A DNA stretch of 64,000 bases from Allodiplogaster sudhausi. Lineage: Eukaryota; Nematoda; Chromadorea; Rhabditida; Diplogasteridae. Each line of letters begins with the position of its first letter. Within the stretch, counting starts at the first letter, position 1. The notes beneath the pieces were generated by a model, which was not told the origin of the DNA, did not search any database, and saw only the letters and a program-made list of their open reading frames with translations. A program made the translations under genes and the position numbers. Where the stretch lies: assembly GCA_945643635.1 (NCBI GenBank), contig CALZFC010000019.1:2498501-2562500 (forward strand), written 5' to 3'. Shown here piece by piece: positions 21,195 through 32,262 of this stretch.

Positions 21195-21380
21195 AATAAT
21201 TTTAGACGGTTTGCGATTTACATTATTACTCAACGATGAGCGAGAAATTTTAGGACACATACTAAAGTCTGAAGAAAGAAACTTCATTTGCGGAATTATC
21301 TTGGAACACAGAACAAATTTCATGCCCATTTGACATTTTCTCCCACCGAAAAAGGAATTCCAAAACAAATTTCGATGTGA

Positions 21381-21453
21381 GCCTCGTTAGCTCAGTTGGT
21401 AGAGCGTCAGACTTTTAATCTGAATGTCACGGGTTCAAGCCCCGTACGAGGCT
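21381..21453 (+). tRNA. tRNA-Lys (UUU)
   Basis: Consensus; L spacer (1 bp shorter) follows. Confidence 0.93.
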
Positions 21454-21638
21454 AATAATTTTAGACGGTTTGCGATTTACATTATTACTCAACGATGAGC
21501 GAGAAATTTTAGGACACATACTAAAGTCTGAAGAAAGAAACTTCATTTGCGGAATTATCTTGGAACACAGAACAAATTTTATGCCCATTTGACATTTTCT
21601 CCCACGGAAAAAGACTTCCAAAACAAATTTCGACGTGA

Positions 21639-21711
21639 GCCTCGTTAGCTCAGTTGGTAGAGCGTTAGACTTTTAATCTGAATGTCACGGGTTCAAGCCC
21701 CGTACGAGGCT
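21639..21711 (+). tRNA. tRNA-Lys (UUU), C28T variant
   Basis: C28T gives a tolerated U28-G42 wobble in the anticodon stem. L spacer follows. Confidence 0.88.
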
Positions 21712-21897
21712 AATAATTTTAGACGGTTTGCGATTTACATTATTACTCAACGATGAGCGAGAAATTTTAGGACACATACTAAAGTCTGAAGAAAGAAACT
21801 TCATTTGCGGAATTATCTTGGAACACAGAACAAATTTTATGCCCATTTGACATTTTCTCCCACCGAAAAAGGAATTCCAAAACAAATTTCGACGTGA

Positions 21898-21970
21898 GCC
21901 TCGTTAGCTCAGTTGGTAGAGCGTCAGACTTTTAATCTGAATGTCACGGGTTCAAGCCCCGTACGAGGCT
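21898..21970 (+). tRNA. tRNA-Lys (UUU)
   Basis: Consensus; S spacer follows. Confidence 0.93.
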
Positions 21971-22034
21971 AATAATTTTAGATGGTTTGAGATTTCTCAC
22001 CGAAAAAGGAATTCCAAAACAAATTTCGACGTGA

Positions 22035-22107
22035 GCCTCGTTAGCTCAGTTGGTAGAGCGTCAGACTTTTAATCTGAATGTCACGGGTTCAAGCCCCGTA
22101 CGAGGCT
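22035..22107 (+). tRNA. tRNA-Lys (UUU)
   Basis: Consensus; L spacer follows (ggtttacg variant). Confidence 0.93.
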
Positions 22108-22293
22108 AATAATTTTAGACGGTTTACGATTTACATTATTACTCAACGATGAGCGAGAAATTTTAGGACACATACTAAAGTCTGAAGAAAGAAACTTCAT
22201 TTGCGGAATTATCTTGGAACACAGAACAAATTTTATGCCCATTTGACATTTTCTCCCACCGAAAAAGGAATTCCAAAACAAATTTCGACGTGA

Positions 22294-22366
22294 GCCTCGT
22301 TAGCTCAGTTGGTAGAGCGTCAGACTTTTAATCTGAATGTCACGGGTTCAAGCCCCGTACGAGGCT
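22294..22366 (+). tRNA. tRNA-Lys (UUU)
   Basis: Consensus; S spacer follows. Confidence 0.93.
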
Positions 22367-22430
22367 AATAATTTTAGATGGTTTGAGATTTCTCACCGAA
22401 AAAGGAATTCCAAAACAAATTTCGACGTGA

Positions 22431-22493
22431 GCCTCGTTAGCTCAGTTGGTAGAGCGTCAGACTTTTAATCTGAATGTCACGGGTTCCGAGGCT
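22431..22493 (+). pseudogene. Truncated tRNA-Lys (lacks A57-A66)
   Basis: First of 11 copies with the same 10-nt deletion of A57 to A66. It removes most of the B box and the 3' side of the T stem, so transcription and folding should both fail. L' spacer follows. Confidence 0.9.
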
Positions 22494-22674
22494 AACAATT
22501 TTAGATGGCTTGCGATTTACTATTATTACTTAACGATGAGCGAGAAATTTTAAGGCATAATACTAAAGCAAGGAACTTCATTTGTGGAATTATCTTTTAA
22601 CACAGAACAAATTTTATGCCCATTTGACATTTTCTCCCACGGAAAAAAGAATTCCAAAACAAATTTCGACGTGA

Positions 22675-22747
22675 GCCTCGTTAGCTCAGTTGGTAGAGCG
22701 TCAGACTTTTAATCTGAATGTCACGGGTTCAAGCCCCGTACGAGGCT
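22675..22747 (+). tRNA. tRNA-Lys (UUU)
   Basis: Consensus; L spacer follows. Confidence 0.93.
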
Positions 22748-22933
22748 AATAATTTTAGACGGTTTGCGATTTACATTATTACTCAACGATGAGCGAGAAA
22801 TTTTAGGACACATACTAAAGTCTGAAGAAAGAAACTTCATTTGCGGAATTATCTTGGAACACAGAACAAATTTTATGCCCATTTGACAGTTTCTCCCACC
22901 GAAAAAGGAATTCCAAAACAAATTTCGACGTGA

Positions 22934-23006
22934 GCCTCGTAAGCTCAGTTGGTAGAGCGTCATACTTTTAATCTGAATGTCACGGGTTCAAGCCCCGTAC
23001 GAGGCT
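22934..23006 (+). tRNA. tRNA-Lys (UUU), T8A G30T variant
   Basis: T8A changes a universally conserved base within the A box, and G30T breaks an anticodon-stem pair; probably inactive. S spacer follows. Confidence 0.55.
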
Positions 23007-23070
23007 AATAATTTTAGATGGTTTGAGATTTCTCACCGAAAAAGGAATTCCAAAACAAATTTCGACGTGA

Positions 23071-23143
23071 GCCTCGTTAGCTCAGTTGGTAGAGCGTCAG
23101 ACTTTTAATCTGAATGTCACGGGTTCAAGCCCCGTACGAGGCT
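23071..23143 (+). tRNA. tRNA-Lys (UUU)
   Basis: Consensus; L' spacer follows. Confidence 0.93.
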
Positions 23144-23325
23144 AACAATTTTAGATGGCTTGCGATTTACTATTATTACTCAACGATGAGCGAGAAATTT
23201 TAAGGCGTAATACAAAAGCAAGGAACTTCATTTGTGGAATTATATTGGAACACGTAACAAATTTTATGCCCATTTGACATTTTCTCCCACGGAAAAAAGA
23301 ATTCCAAAACAAATTTTCGACGTGA

Positions 23326-23388
23326 GCCTCGTTAGCTCAGTTGGTAGAGCGTCAGACTTTTAATCTGAATGTCACGGGTTCCGAGGCT
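23326..23388 (+). pseudogene. Truncated tRNA-Lys (lacks A57-A66)
   Basis: Same 10-nt deletion; L' spacer follows. Confidence 0.9.
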
Positions 23389-23569
23389 AACAATTTTAGA
23401 TGGCTTGCGATTTACTATTATTACTCAACGATGAGCGAGAAATTTTAAGGCATAATACTAAAGCAAGGAACTTCATTTGTGGAATTATCTTTTAACACAG
23501 AACAAATTTTATGCCCATTTGACATTTTCTCCCACGGAAAAAGAATTCCAAAACAAATTTTCGACGTGA

Positions 23570-23642
23570 GCCTCGTTAGCTCAGTTGGTAGAGCGTCAGA
23601 ATTTTAATCTGAATGTCACGGGTTCAAGCCCCGTACGAGGCT
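23570..23642 (+). tRNA. tRNA-Lys (UUU), C32A variant
   Basis: C32A in the anticodon loop; L spacer follows. Confidence 0.8.
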
Positions 23643-23828
23643 AATAATTTTAGACGGTTTACGATTTACATTATTACTCAACGATGAGCGAGAAATTTTA
23701 GGACACATACTAAAGTCTGAAGAAAGAAACTTCATTTGCGGAATTATCTTGGAACACAGAACAAATTTTATGCCCATTTGACATTTTCTCCCACCGAAAA
23801 AGGAATTCCAAAACAAATTTCGACGTGA

Positions 23829-23901
23829 GCCTCGTTAGCTCAGTTGGTAGAGCGTCAGACTTTTAATCTGAATGTCACGGGTTCAAGCCCCGTACGAGGC
23901 T
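23829..23901 (+). tRNA. tRNA-Lys (UUU)
   Basis: Consensus; S spacer follows. Confidence 0.93.
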
Positions 23902-23965
23902 AATAATTTTAGATGGTTTGAGATTTCTCACCGAAAAAGGAATTCCAAAACAAATTTCGACGTGA

Positions 23966-24028
23966 GCCTCGTTAGCTCAGTTGGTAGAGCGTCAGACTTT
24001 TAATCTGAATGTCACGGGTTCCGAGGCT
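23966..24028 (+). pseudogene. Truncated tRNA-Lys (lacks A57-A66)
   Basis: Same 10-nt deletion; L' spacer follows. Confidence 0.9.
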
Positions 24029-24209
24029 AACAATTTTAGATGGCTTGCGATTTACTATTATTACTTAACGATGAGCGAGAAATTTTAAGGCATAATACTA
24101 AAGCAAGGAACTTCATTTGTGGAATTATCTTTTAACACAGAACAAATTTTATGCCCATTTGACATTTTCTCCCACGGAAAAAAGAATTCCAAAACAAATT
24201 TCGACGTGA

Positions 24210-24282
24210 GCGTCGTTATCTCAGTTGGTAGAGCGTCAGACTTTTAATCTGAATGTCACGGGTTCAAGCCCCGTACGAGGCT
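24210..24282 (+). tRNA. tRNA-Lys (UUU), C3G G10T variant
   Basis: C3G breaks pair 3-70 and G10T breaks 10-25 while changing the A box (TATCTCAG); likely weak or inactive. L spacer follows. Confidence 0.55.
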
Positions 24283-24468
24283 AATAATTTTAGACGGTTT
24301 GCGATTTACATTATTACTCAACGATGAGCGAGAAATTTTAGGACACATACTAAAGTCTGAAGAAAGAAACTTCATTTGCGGAATTATCTTGGAACACAGA
24401 ACAAATTTTATGCCCATTTGACATTTTCTCCCACCGAAAAAGGAATTCCAAAACAAATTTCGACGTGA

Positions 24469-24541
24469 GCCTCGTTAGCTCAGTTGGTAGAGCGTCAGAC
24501 TTTTAATCTGAATGTCACGGGTTCAAGCCCCGTACGAGGCT
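24469..24541 (+). tRNA. tRNA-Lys (UUU)
   Basis: Consensus; chimeric S-L spacer follows. Confidence 0.93.
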
Positions 24542-24767
24542 AATAATTTTAGATGGTTTGAGATTTCTCACCGAAAAAGGAAGTAATTTTAGACGGTTTG
24601 CGAATTACATTATTACTCAACGATGAGCGAGAAATTTTAGGACACATACTAAAGTCTGAAGAAAGAAACTTCATTTGCGGAATTATCTTGGAACACAGAA
24701 CAAATTTTATGCCCATTTGACATTTTCTCCCACCGAAAAAGGAATTCCAAAACAAATTTCGATGTGA

Positions 24768-24840
24768 GCCTCGTTAGCTCAGTTGGTAGAGCGTCAGACT
24801 TTTAATCTGAATGTCACGGGTTCAAGCCCCGTACGAGGCT
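24768..24840 (+). tRNA. tRNA-Lys (UUU)
   Basis: Consensus; L spacer follows. Confidence 0.93.
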
Positions 24841-25026
24841 AATAATTTTAGACGGTTTGCGATTTACATTATTACTCAACGATGAGCGAGAAATTTTAGG
24901 ACACATACTAAAGTCTGAAGAAAGAAACTTCATTTGCTTAATTATCTTGGAACACAGAACAAATTTTATGCCCATTTGACATTTTCTCCCACGGAAAAAA
25001 GAATTCCAAAACAAATTTCGACGTGA

Positions 25027-25099
25027 GCCTCGTTAGCTCAGTTGGTAGAGCGTCAGACTTTTAATCTGAATGTCACGGGTTCAAGCCCCGTACGAGGCT
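25027..25099 (+). tRNA. tRNA-Lys (UUU)
   Basis: Consensus; L spacer follows. Confidence 0.93.
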
Positions 25100-25285
25100 A
25101 ATAATTTTAGACGGTTTGCGATTTACATTATTACTCAACGATGAGCGAGAAATTTTAGGACACATACTAAAGTCTGAAGAAAGAAACTTCATTTGCGGAA
25201 TTATCTTGGAACACAGAACAAATTTTATGCCCATTTGACATTTTCTCCCACCGAAAAAGGAATTCCAAAACAAATTTCGACGTGA

Positions 25286-25358
25286 GCCTCGTTAGCTCAG
25301 TTGGTAGAGCGTCAGACTTTTAATCTGAATGTCACGGGTTCAAGCCCCGTACGAGGCT
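25286..25358 (+). tRNA. tRNA-Lys (UUU)
   Basis: Consensus; S spacer follows. Confidence 0.93.
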
Positions 25359-25422
25359 AATAATTTTAGATGGTTTGAGATTTCTCACCGAAAAAGGAAT
25401 TCCAAAACAAATTTCGACGTGA

Positions 25423-25485
25423 GCCTCGTTAGCTCAGTTGGTAGAGCGTCAGACTTTTAATCTGAATGTCACGGGTTCCGAGGCT
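25423..25485 (+). pseudogene. Truncated tRNA-Lys (lacks A57-A66)
   Basis: Same 10-nt deletion; L' spacer follows. Confidence 0.9.
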
Positions 25486-25667
25486 AACAATTTTAGATGG
25501 CTTGCGATTTACTATTATTACTTAACGATGAGCGAGAAATTTTAAGGCATAATACTAAAGCAAGGAACTTCATTTGTGGAATTATCTTTTAACACAGAAC
25601 AAATTTTATGCCCATTTGACATTTTCTCCCACGGAAAAAAGAATTCCAAAACAAATTTTCGACGTGA

Positions 25668-25740
25668 GCGTCGTTATCTCAGTTGGTAGAGCGTCAGACT
25701 TTTAATCTGAATGTCACGGGTTCAAGCCCCGTACGAGGCT
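25668..25740 (+). tRNA. tRNA-Lys (UUU), C3G G10T variant
   Basis: C3G and G10T; L spacer follows. Confidence 0.55.
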
Positions 25741-25926
25741 AATAATTTTAGACGGTTTGCGATTTACATTATTACTCAACGATGAGCGAGAAATTTTAGG
25801 ACACATACTAAAGTCTGAAGAAAGAAACTTCATTTGCGGAATTATCTTGGAACACAGAACAAATTTTATGCCCATTTGACATTTTCTCCCACCGAAAAAG
25901 GAATTCCAAAACAAATTTCGACGTGA

Positions 25927-25999
25927 GCCTCGTTAGCTCAGTTGGTAGAGCGTCAGACTTTTAATCTGAATGTCACGGGTTCAAGCCCCGTACGAGGCT
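25927..25999 (+). tRNA. tRNA-Lys (UUU)
   Basis: Consensus; chimeric spacer follows. Confidence 0.93.
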
Positions 26000-26225
26000 A
26001 ATAATTTTAGATGGTTTGAGATTTCTCACCGAAAAAGGAAGTAATTTTAGACGGTTTGCGAATTACATTATTACTCAACGATGAGCGAGAAATTTTAGGA
26101 CACATACTAAAGTCTGAAGAAAGAAACTTCATTTGCGGAATTATCTTGGAACACAGAACAAATTTTATGCCCATTTGACATTTTCTCCCACCGAAAAAGG
26201 AATTCCAAAACAAATTTCGATGTGA

Positions 26226-26298
26226 GCCTCGTTAGCTCAGTTGGTAGAGCGTCAGACTTTTAATCTGAATGTCACGGGTTCAAGCCCCGTACGAGGCT
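26226..26298 (+). tRNA. tRNA-Lys (UUU)
   Basis: Consensus; L spacer follows. Confidence 0.93.
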
Positions 26299-26484
26299 AA
26301 TAATTTTAGACGGTTTGCGATTTACATTATTACTCAACGATGAGCGAGAAATTTTAGGACACATACTAAAGTCTGAAGAAAGAAACTTCATTTGCTTAAT
26401 TATCTTGGAACACAGAACAAATTTTATGCCCATTTGACATTTTCTCCCACGGAAAAAAGAATTCCAAAACAAATTTCGACGTGA

Positions 26485-26557
26485 GCCTCGTTAGCTCAGT
26501 TGGTAGAGCGTCAGACTTTTAATCTGAATGTCACGGGTTCAAGCCCCGTACGAGGCT
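26485..26557 (+). tRNA. tRNA-Lys (UUU)
   Basis: Consensus; L spacer follows. Confidence 0.93.
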
Positions 26558-26743
26558 AATAATTTTAGACGGTTTGCGATTTACATTATTACTCAACGAT
26601 GAGCGAGAAATTTTAGGACACATACTAAAGTCTGAAGAAAGAAACTTCATTTGCGGAATTATCTTGGAACACAGAACAAATTTTATGCCCATTTGACATT
26701 TTCTCCCACCGAAAAAGGAATTCCAAAACAAATTTCGACGTGA

Positions 26744-26816
26744 GCCTCGTTAGCTCAGTTGGTAGAGCGTCAGACTTTTAATCTGAATGTCACGGGTTCA
26801 AGCCCCGTACGAGGCT
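26744..26816 (+). tRNA. tRNA-Lys (UUU)
   Basis: Consensus; S spacer follows. Confidence 0.93.
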
Positions 26817-26880
26817 AATAATTTTAGATGGTTTGAGATTTCTCACCGAAAAAGGAATTCCAAAACAAATTTCGACGTGA

Positions 26881-26943
26881 GCCTCGTTAGCTCAGTTGGT
26901 AGAGCGTCAGACTTTTAATCTGAATGTCACGGGTTCCGAGGCT
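26881..26943 (+). pseudogene. Truncated tRNA-Lys (lacks A57-A66)
   Basis: Same 10-nt deletion; L' spacer follows. Confidence 0.9.
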
Positions 26944-27125
26944 AACAATTTTAGATGGCTTGCGATTTACTATTATTACTCAACGATGAGCGAGAAATTT
27001 TAAGGCATAATACTAAAGCAAGGAACTTCATTTGTGGAATTATCTTTTAACACAGAACAAATTTTATGCCCATTTGACATTTTCTCCCACGGAAAAAAGA
27101 ATTCCAAAACAAATTTTCGACGTGA

Positions 27126-27198
27126 GCCTCGTTAGCTCAGTTGGTAGAGCGTCAGACTTTTAATCTGAATGTCACGGGTTCAAGCCCCGTACGAGGCT
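27126..27198 (+). tRNA. tRNA-Lys (UUU)
   Basis: Consensus; L spacer follows. Confidence 0.93.
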
Positions 27199-27384
27199 AA
27201 TAATTTTAGACGGTTTACGATTTACATTATTACTCAACGATGAGCGAGAAATTTTAGGACACATACTAAAGTCTGAAGAAAGAAACTTCATTTGCGGAAT
27301 TATCTTGGAACACAGAACAAATTTTATGCCCATTTGACATTTTCTCCCACCGAAAAAGGAATTCCAAAACAAATTTCGACGTGA

Positions 27385-27457
27385 GCCTCGTTAGCTCAGT
27401 TGGTAGAGCGTCAGACTTTTAATCTGAATGTCACGGGTTCAAGCCCCGTACGAGGCT
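27385..27457 (+). tRNA. tRNA-Lys (UUU)
   Basis: Consensus; L spacer follows. Confidence 0.93.
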
Positions 27458-27643
27458 AATAATTTTAGACGGTTTACGATTTACATTATTACTCAACGAT
27501 GAGCGAGAAATTTTAGGACACATACTAAAGTCTGAAGAAAGAAACTTCATTTGCGGAATTATCTTGGAACACAGAACAAATTTTATGCCCATTTGACATT
27601 TTCTCCCACCGAAAAAGGAATTCCAAAACAAATTTCGACGTGA

Positions 27644-27706
27644 GCCTCGTTAGCTCAGTTGGTAGAGCGTCAGACTTTTAATCTGAATGTCACGGGTTCC
27701 GAGGCT
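27644..27706 (+). pseudogene. Truncated tRNA-Lys (lacks A57-A66)
   Basis: Same 10-nt deletion; L' spacer follows. Confidence 0.9.
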
Positions 27707-27888
27707 AACAATTTTAGATGGCTTGCGATTTACTATTATTACTTAACGATGAGCGAGAAATTTTAAGGCATAATACTAAAGCAAGGAACTTCATTTGTGG
27801 AATTATCTTTTAACACAGAACAAATTTTATGCCCATTTGACATTTTCTCCCACGGAAAAAAGAATTCCAAAACAAATTTTCGACGTGA

Positions 27889-27961
27889 GCGTCGTTATCT
27901 CAGTTGGTAGAGCGTCAGACTTTTAATCTGAATGTCACGGGTTCAAGCCCCGTACGAGGCT
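27889..27961 (+). tRNA. tRNA-Lys (UUU), C3G G10T variant
   Basis: C3G and G10T; L spacer follows. Confidence 0.55.
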
Positions 27962-28147
27962 AATAATTTTAGACGGTTTGCGATTTACATTATTACTCAA
28001 CGATGAGCGAGAAATTTTAGGACACATACTAAAGTCTGAAGAAAGAAACTTCATTTGCGGAATTATCTTGGAACACAGAACAAATTTTATGCCCATTTGA
28101 CATTTTCTCCCACCGAAAAAGGAATTCCAAAACAAATTTCGACGTGA

Positions 28148-28220
28148 GCCTCGTTAGCTCAGTTGGTAGAGCGTCAGACTTTTAATCTAAATGTCACGGG
28201 TTCAAGCCCCGTACGAGGCT
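28148..28220 (+). tRNA. tRNA-Lys (UUU), G42A variant
   Basis: G42A breaks pair C28-G42; chimeric spacer follows. Confidence 0.75.
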
Positions 28221-28446
28221 AATAATTTTAGATGGTTTGAGATTTCTCACCGAAAAAGGAAGTAATTTTAGACGGTTTGCGAATTACATTATTACTCAAC
28301 GATGAGCGAGAAATTTTAGGACACATACTAAAGTCTGAAGAAAGAAACTTCATTTGCGGAATTATCTTGGAACACAGAACAAATTTTATGCCCATTTGAC
28401 ATTTTCTCCCACCGAAAAAGGAATTCCAAAACAAATTTCGATGTGA

Positions 28447-28519
28447 GCCTCGTTAGCTCAGTTGGTAGAGCGTCAGACTTTTAATCTGAATGTCACGGGT
28501 TCAAGCCCCGTACGAGGCT
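28447..28519 (+). tRNA. tRNA-Lys (UUU)
   Basis: Consensus; L spacer follows. Confidence 0.93.
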
Positions 28520-28705
28520 AATAATTTTAGACGGTTTGCGATTTACATTATTACTCAACGATGAGCGAGAAATTTTAGGACACATACTAAAGTCTGAAGA
28601 AAGAAACTTCATTTGCTTAATTATCTTGGAACACAGAACAAATTTTATGCCCATTTGACATTTTCTCCCACGGAAAAAAGAATTCCAAAACAAATTTCGA
28701 CGTGA

Positions 28706-28778
28706 GCCTCGTTAGCTCAGTTGGTAGAGCGTCAGACTTTTAATCTGAATGTCACGGGTTCAAGCCCCGTACGAGGCT
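28706..28778 (+). tRNA. tRNA-Lys (UUU)
   Basis: Consensus; L spacer follows. Confidence 0.93.
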
Positions 28779-28964
28779 AATAATTTTAGACGGTTTGCGA
28801 TTTACATTATTACTCAACGATGAGCGAGAAATTTTAGGACACATACTAAAGTCTGAAGAAAGAAACTTCATTTGCGGAATTATCTTGGAACACAGAACAA
28901 ATTTTATGCCCATTTGACATTTTCTCCCACCGAAAAAGGAATTCCAAAACAAATTTCGACGTGA

Positions 28965-29037
28965 GCCTCGTTAGCTCAGTTGGTAGAGCGTCAGACTTTT
29001 AATCTGAATGTCACGGGTTCAAGCCCCGTACGAGGCT
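28965..29037 (+). tRNA. tRNA-Lys (UUU)
   Basis: Consensus; S spacer follows. Confidence 0.93.
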
Positions 29038-29101
29038 AATAATTTTAGATGGTTTGAGATTTCTCACCGAAAAAGGAATTCCAAAACAAATTTCGACGTG
29101 A

Positions 29102-29164
29102 GCCTCGTTAGCTCAGTTGGTAGAGCGTCAGACTTTTAATCTGAATGTCACGGGTTCCGAGGCT
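29102..29164 (+). pseudogene. Truncated tRNA-Lys (lacks A57-A66)
   Basis: Same 10-nt deletion; L' spacer follows. Confidence 0.9.
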
Positions 29165-29346
29165 AACAATTTTAGATGGCTTGCGATTTACTATTATTAC
29201 TTAACGATGAGCGAGAAATTTTAAGGCATAATACTAAAGCAAGGAACTTCATTTGTGGAATTATCTTTTAACACAGAACAAATTTTATGCCCATTTGACA
29301 TTTTCTCCCACGGAAAAAAGAATTCCAAAACAAATTTTCGACGTGA

Positions 29347-29419
29347 GCGTCGTTATCTCAGTTGGTAGAGCGTCAGACTTTTAATCTGAATGTCACGGGT
29401 TCAAGCCCCGTACGAGGCT
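29347..29419 (+). tRNA. tRNA-Lys (UUU), C3G G10T variant
   Basis: C3G and G10T; L spacer follows. Confidence 0.55.
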
Positions 29420-29605
29420 AATAATTTTAGACGGTTTGCGATTTACATTATTACTCAACGATGAGCGAGAAATTTTAGGACACATACTAAAGTCTGAAGA
29501 AAGAAACTTCATTTGCGGAATTATCTTGGAACACAGAACAAATTTTATGCCCATTTGACATTTTCTCCCACCGAAAAAGGAATTCCAAAACAAATTTCGA
29601 CGTGA

Positions 29606-29678
29606 GCCTCGTTAGCTCAGTTGGTAGAGCGTCAGACTTTTAATCTGAATGTCACGGGTTCAAGCCCCGTACGAGGCT
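29606..29678 (+). tRNA. tRNA-Lys (UUU)
   Basis: Consensus; chimeric spacer follows. Confidence 0.93.
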
Positions 29679-29904
29679 AATAATTTTAGATGGTTTGAGA
29701 TTTCTCACCGAAAAAGGAAGTAATTTTAGACGGTTTGCGAATTACATTATTACTCAACGATGAGCGAGAAATTTTAGGACACATACTAAAGTCTGAAGAA
29801 AGAAACTTCATTTGCGGAATTATCTTGGAACACAGAACAAATTTTATGCCCATTTGACATTTTCTCCCACCGAAAAAGGAATTCCAAAACAAATTTCGAT
29901 GTGA

Positions 29905-29977
29905 GCCTCGTTAGCTCAGTTGGTAGAGCGTCAGACTTTTAATCTGAATGTCACGGGTTCAAGCCCCGTACGAGGCT
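29905..29977 (+). tRNA. tRNA-Lys (UUU)
   Basis: Consensus; L spacer follows. Confidence 0.93.
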
Positions 29978-30163
29978 AATAATTTTAGACGGTTTGCGAT
30001 TTACATTATTACTCAACGATGAGCGAGAAATTTTAGGACACATACTAAAGTCTGAAGAAAGAAACTTCATTTGCTTAATTATCTTGGAACACAGAACAAA
30101 TTTTATGCCCATTTGACATTTTCTCCCACGGAAAAAAGAATTCCAAAACAAATTTCGACGTGA

Positions 30164-30236
30164 GCCTCGTTAGCTCAGTTGGTAGAGCGTCAGACTTTTA
30201 ATCTGAATGTCACGGGTTCAAGCCCCGTACGAGGCT
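30164..30236 (+). tRNA. tRNA-Lys (UUU)
   Basis: Consensus; L spacer follows. Confidence 0.93.
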
Positions 30237-30422
30237 AATAATTTTAGACGGTTTGCGATTTACATTATTACTCAACGATGAGCGAGAAATTTTAGGACAC
30301 ATACTAAAGTCTGAAGAAAGAAACTTCATTTGCGGAATTATCTTGGAACACAGAACAAATTTTATGCCCATTTGACATTTTCTCCCACCGAAAAAGGAAT
30401 TCCAAAACAAATTTCGACGTGA

Positions 30423-30495
30423 GCCTCGTTAGCTCAGTTGGTAGAGCGTCAGACTTTTAATCTGAATGTCACGGGTTCAAGCCCCGTACGAGGCT
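30423..30495 (+). tRNA. tRNA-Lys (UUU)
   Basis: Consensus; S spacer follows. Confidence 0.93.
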
Positions 30496-30559
30496 AATAA
30501 TTTTAGATGGTTTGAGATTTCTCACCGAAAAAGGAATTCCAAAACAAATTTCGACGTGA

Positions 30560-30622
30560 GCCTCGTTAGCTCAGTTGGTAGAGCGTCAGACTTTTAATCT
30601 GAATGTCACGGGTTCCGAGGCT
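30560..30622 (+). pseudogene. Truncated tRNA-Lys (lacks A57-A66)
   Basis: Same 10-nt deletion; L' spacer follows. Confidence 0.9.
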
Positions 30623-30804
30623 AACAATTTTAGATGGCTTGCGATTTACTATTATTACTTAACGATGAGCGAGAAATTTTAAGGCATAATACTAAAGCAA
30701 GGAACTTCATTTGTGGAATTATCTTTTAACACAGAACAAATTTTATGCCCATTTGACATTTTCTCCCACGGAAAAAAGAATTCCAAAACAAATTTTCGAC
30801 GTGA

Positions 30805-30877
30805 GCGTCGTTATCTCAGTTGGTAGAGCGTCAGACTTTTAATCTGAATGTCACGGGTTCAAGCCCCGTACGAGGCT
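30805..30877 (+). tRNA. tRNA-Lys (UUU), C3G G10T variant
   Basis: C3G and G10T; L spacer follows. Confidence 0.55.
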
Positions 30878-31063
30878 AATAATTTTAGACGGTTTGCGAT
30901 TTACATTATTACTCAACGATGAGCGAGAAATTTTAGGACACATACTAAAGTCTGAAGAAAGAAACTTCATTTGCGGAATTATCTTGGAACACAGAACAAA
31001 TTTTATGCCCATTTGACATTTTCTCCCACCGAAAAAGGAATTCCAAAACACATTTCGACGTGA

Positions 31064-31136
31064 GCCTCGTTAGCTCAGTTGGTAGAGCGTCAGACTTTTA
31101 ATCTGAATGTCACGGGTTCAAGCCCCGTACGAGGCT
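31064..31136 (+). tRNA. tRNA-Lys (UUU)
   Basis: Consensus; chimeric spacer follows. Confidence 0.93.
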
Positions 31137-31362
31137 AATAATTTTAGATGGTTTGAGATTTCTCACCGAAAAAGGAAGTAATTTTAGACGGTTTGCGAAT
31201 TACATTATTACTCAACGATGAGCGAGAAATTTTAGGACACATACTAAAGTCTGAAGAAAGAAACTTCATTTGCGGAATTATCTTGGAACACAGAACAAAT
31301 TTTATGCCCATTTGACATTTTCTCCCACCGAAAAAGGAATTCCAAAACAAATTTCGATGTGA

Positions 31363-31435
31363 GCCTCGTTAGCTCAGTTGGTAGAGCGTCAGACTTTTAA
31401 TCTGAATGTCACGGGTTCAAGCCCCGTACGAGGCT
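31363..31435 (+). tRNA. tRNA-Lys (UUU)
   Basis: Consensus; L spacer follows. Confidence 0.93.
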
Positions 31436-31621
31436 AATAATTTTAGACGGTTTGCGATTTACATTATTACTCAACGATGAGCGAGAAATTTTAGGACACA
31501 TACTAAAGTCTGAAGAAAGAAACTTCATTTGCTTAATTATCTTGGAACACAGAACAAATTTTATGCCCATTTGACATTTTCTCCCACGGAAAAAAGAATT
31601 CCAAAACAAATTTCGACGTGA

Positions 31622-31694
31622 GCCTCGTTAGCTCAGTTGGTAGAGCGTCAGACTTTTAATCTGAATGTCACGGGTTCAAGCCCCGTACGAGGCT
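31622..31694 (+). tRNA. tRNA-Lys (UUU)
   Basis: Consensus; L spacer follows (tttacgacac where others have tttaggacac). Confidence 0.93.
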
Positions 31695-31880
31695 AATAAT
31701 TTTAGACGGTTTGCGATTTACATTATTACTCAACGATGAGCGAGAAATTTTACGACACATACTAAAGTCTGAAGAAAGAAACTTCATTTGCGGAATTATC
31801 TTGGAACACAGAACAAATTTTATGCCCATTTGACATTTTCTCCCACCGAAAAAGGAATTCCAAAACAAATTTCGACGTGA

Positions 31881-31953
31881 GCCTCGTTAGCTCAGTTGGT
31901 AGAGCGTCAGACTTTTAATCTGAATGTCACGGGTTCAAGCCCCGTACGAGGCT
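31881..31953 (+). tRNA. tRNA-Lys (UUU)
   Basis: Consensus; S spacer follows. Confidence 0.93.
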
Positions 31954-32017
31954 AATAATTTTAGATGGTTTGAGATTTCTCACCGAAAAAGGAATTCCAA
32001 AACAAATTTCGACGTGA

Positions 32018-32080
32018 GCCTCGTTAGCTCAGTTGGTAGAGCGTCAGACTTTTAATCTGAATGTCACGGGTTCCGAGGCT
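32018..32080 (+). pseudogene. Truncated tRNA-Lys (lacks A57-A66)
   Basis: Same 10-nt deletion; L' spacer follows. Confidence 0.9.
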
Positions 32081-32262
32081 AACAATTTTAGATGGCTTGC
32101 GATTTACTATTATTACTTAACGATGAGCGAGAAATTTTAAGGCATAATACTAAAGCAAGGAACTTCATTTGTGGAATTATCTTTTAACACAGAACAAATT
32201 TTATGCCCATTTGACATTTTCTCCCACGGAAAAAAGAATTCCAAAACAAATTTTCGACGTGA

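Larger units (their letters stand above)
15903..21638 (+). repeat. 1,305-bp six-gene higher-order repeat (L L S L S L')
   Basis: Unit starts are 15,903, 17,208, 18,513, 19,818 and 21,122, spaced 1,305 bp (1,304 once because of a 1-nt tRNA deletion). The same hexamer order is seen singly at 5,535, 8,690, 11,329 and 14,348. The L' spacer in the units from 16,954 on has caaattgtatg where the copy at 15,399 has caaattttatg. Confidence 0.9.
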
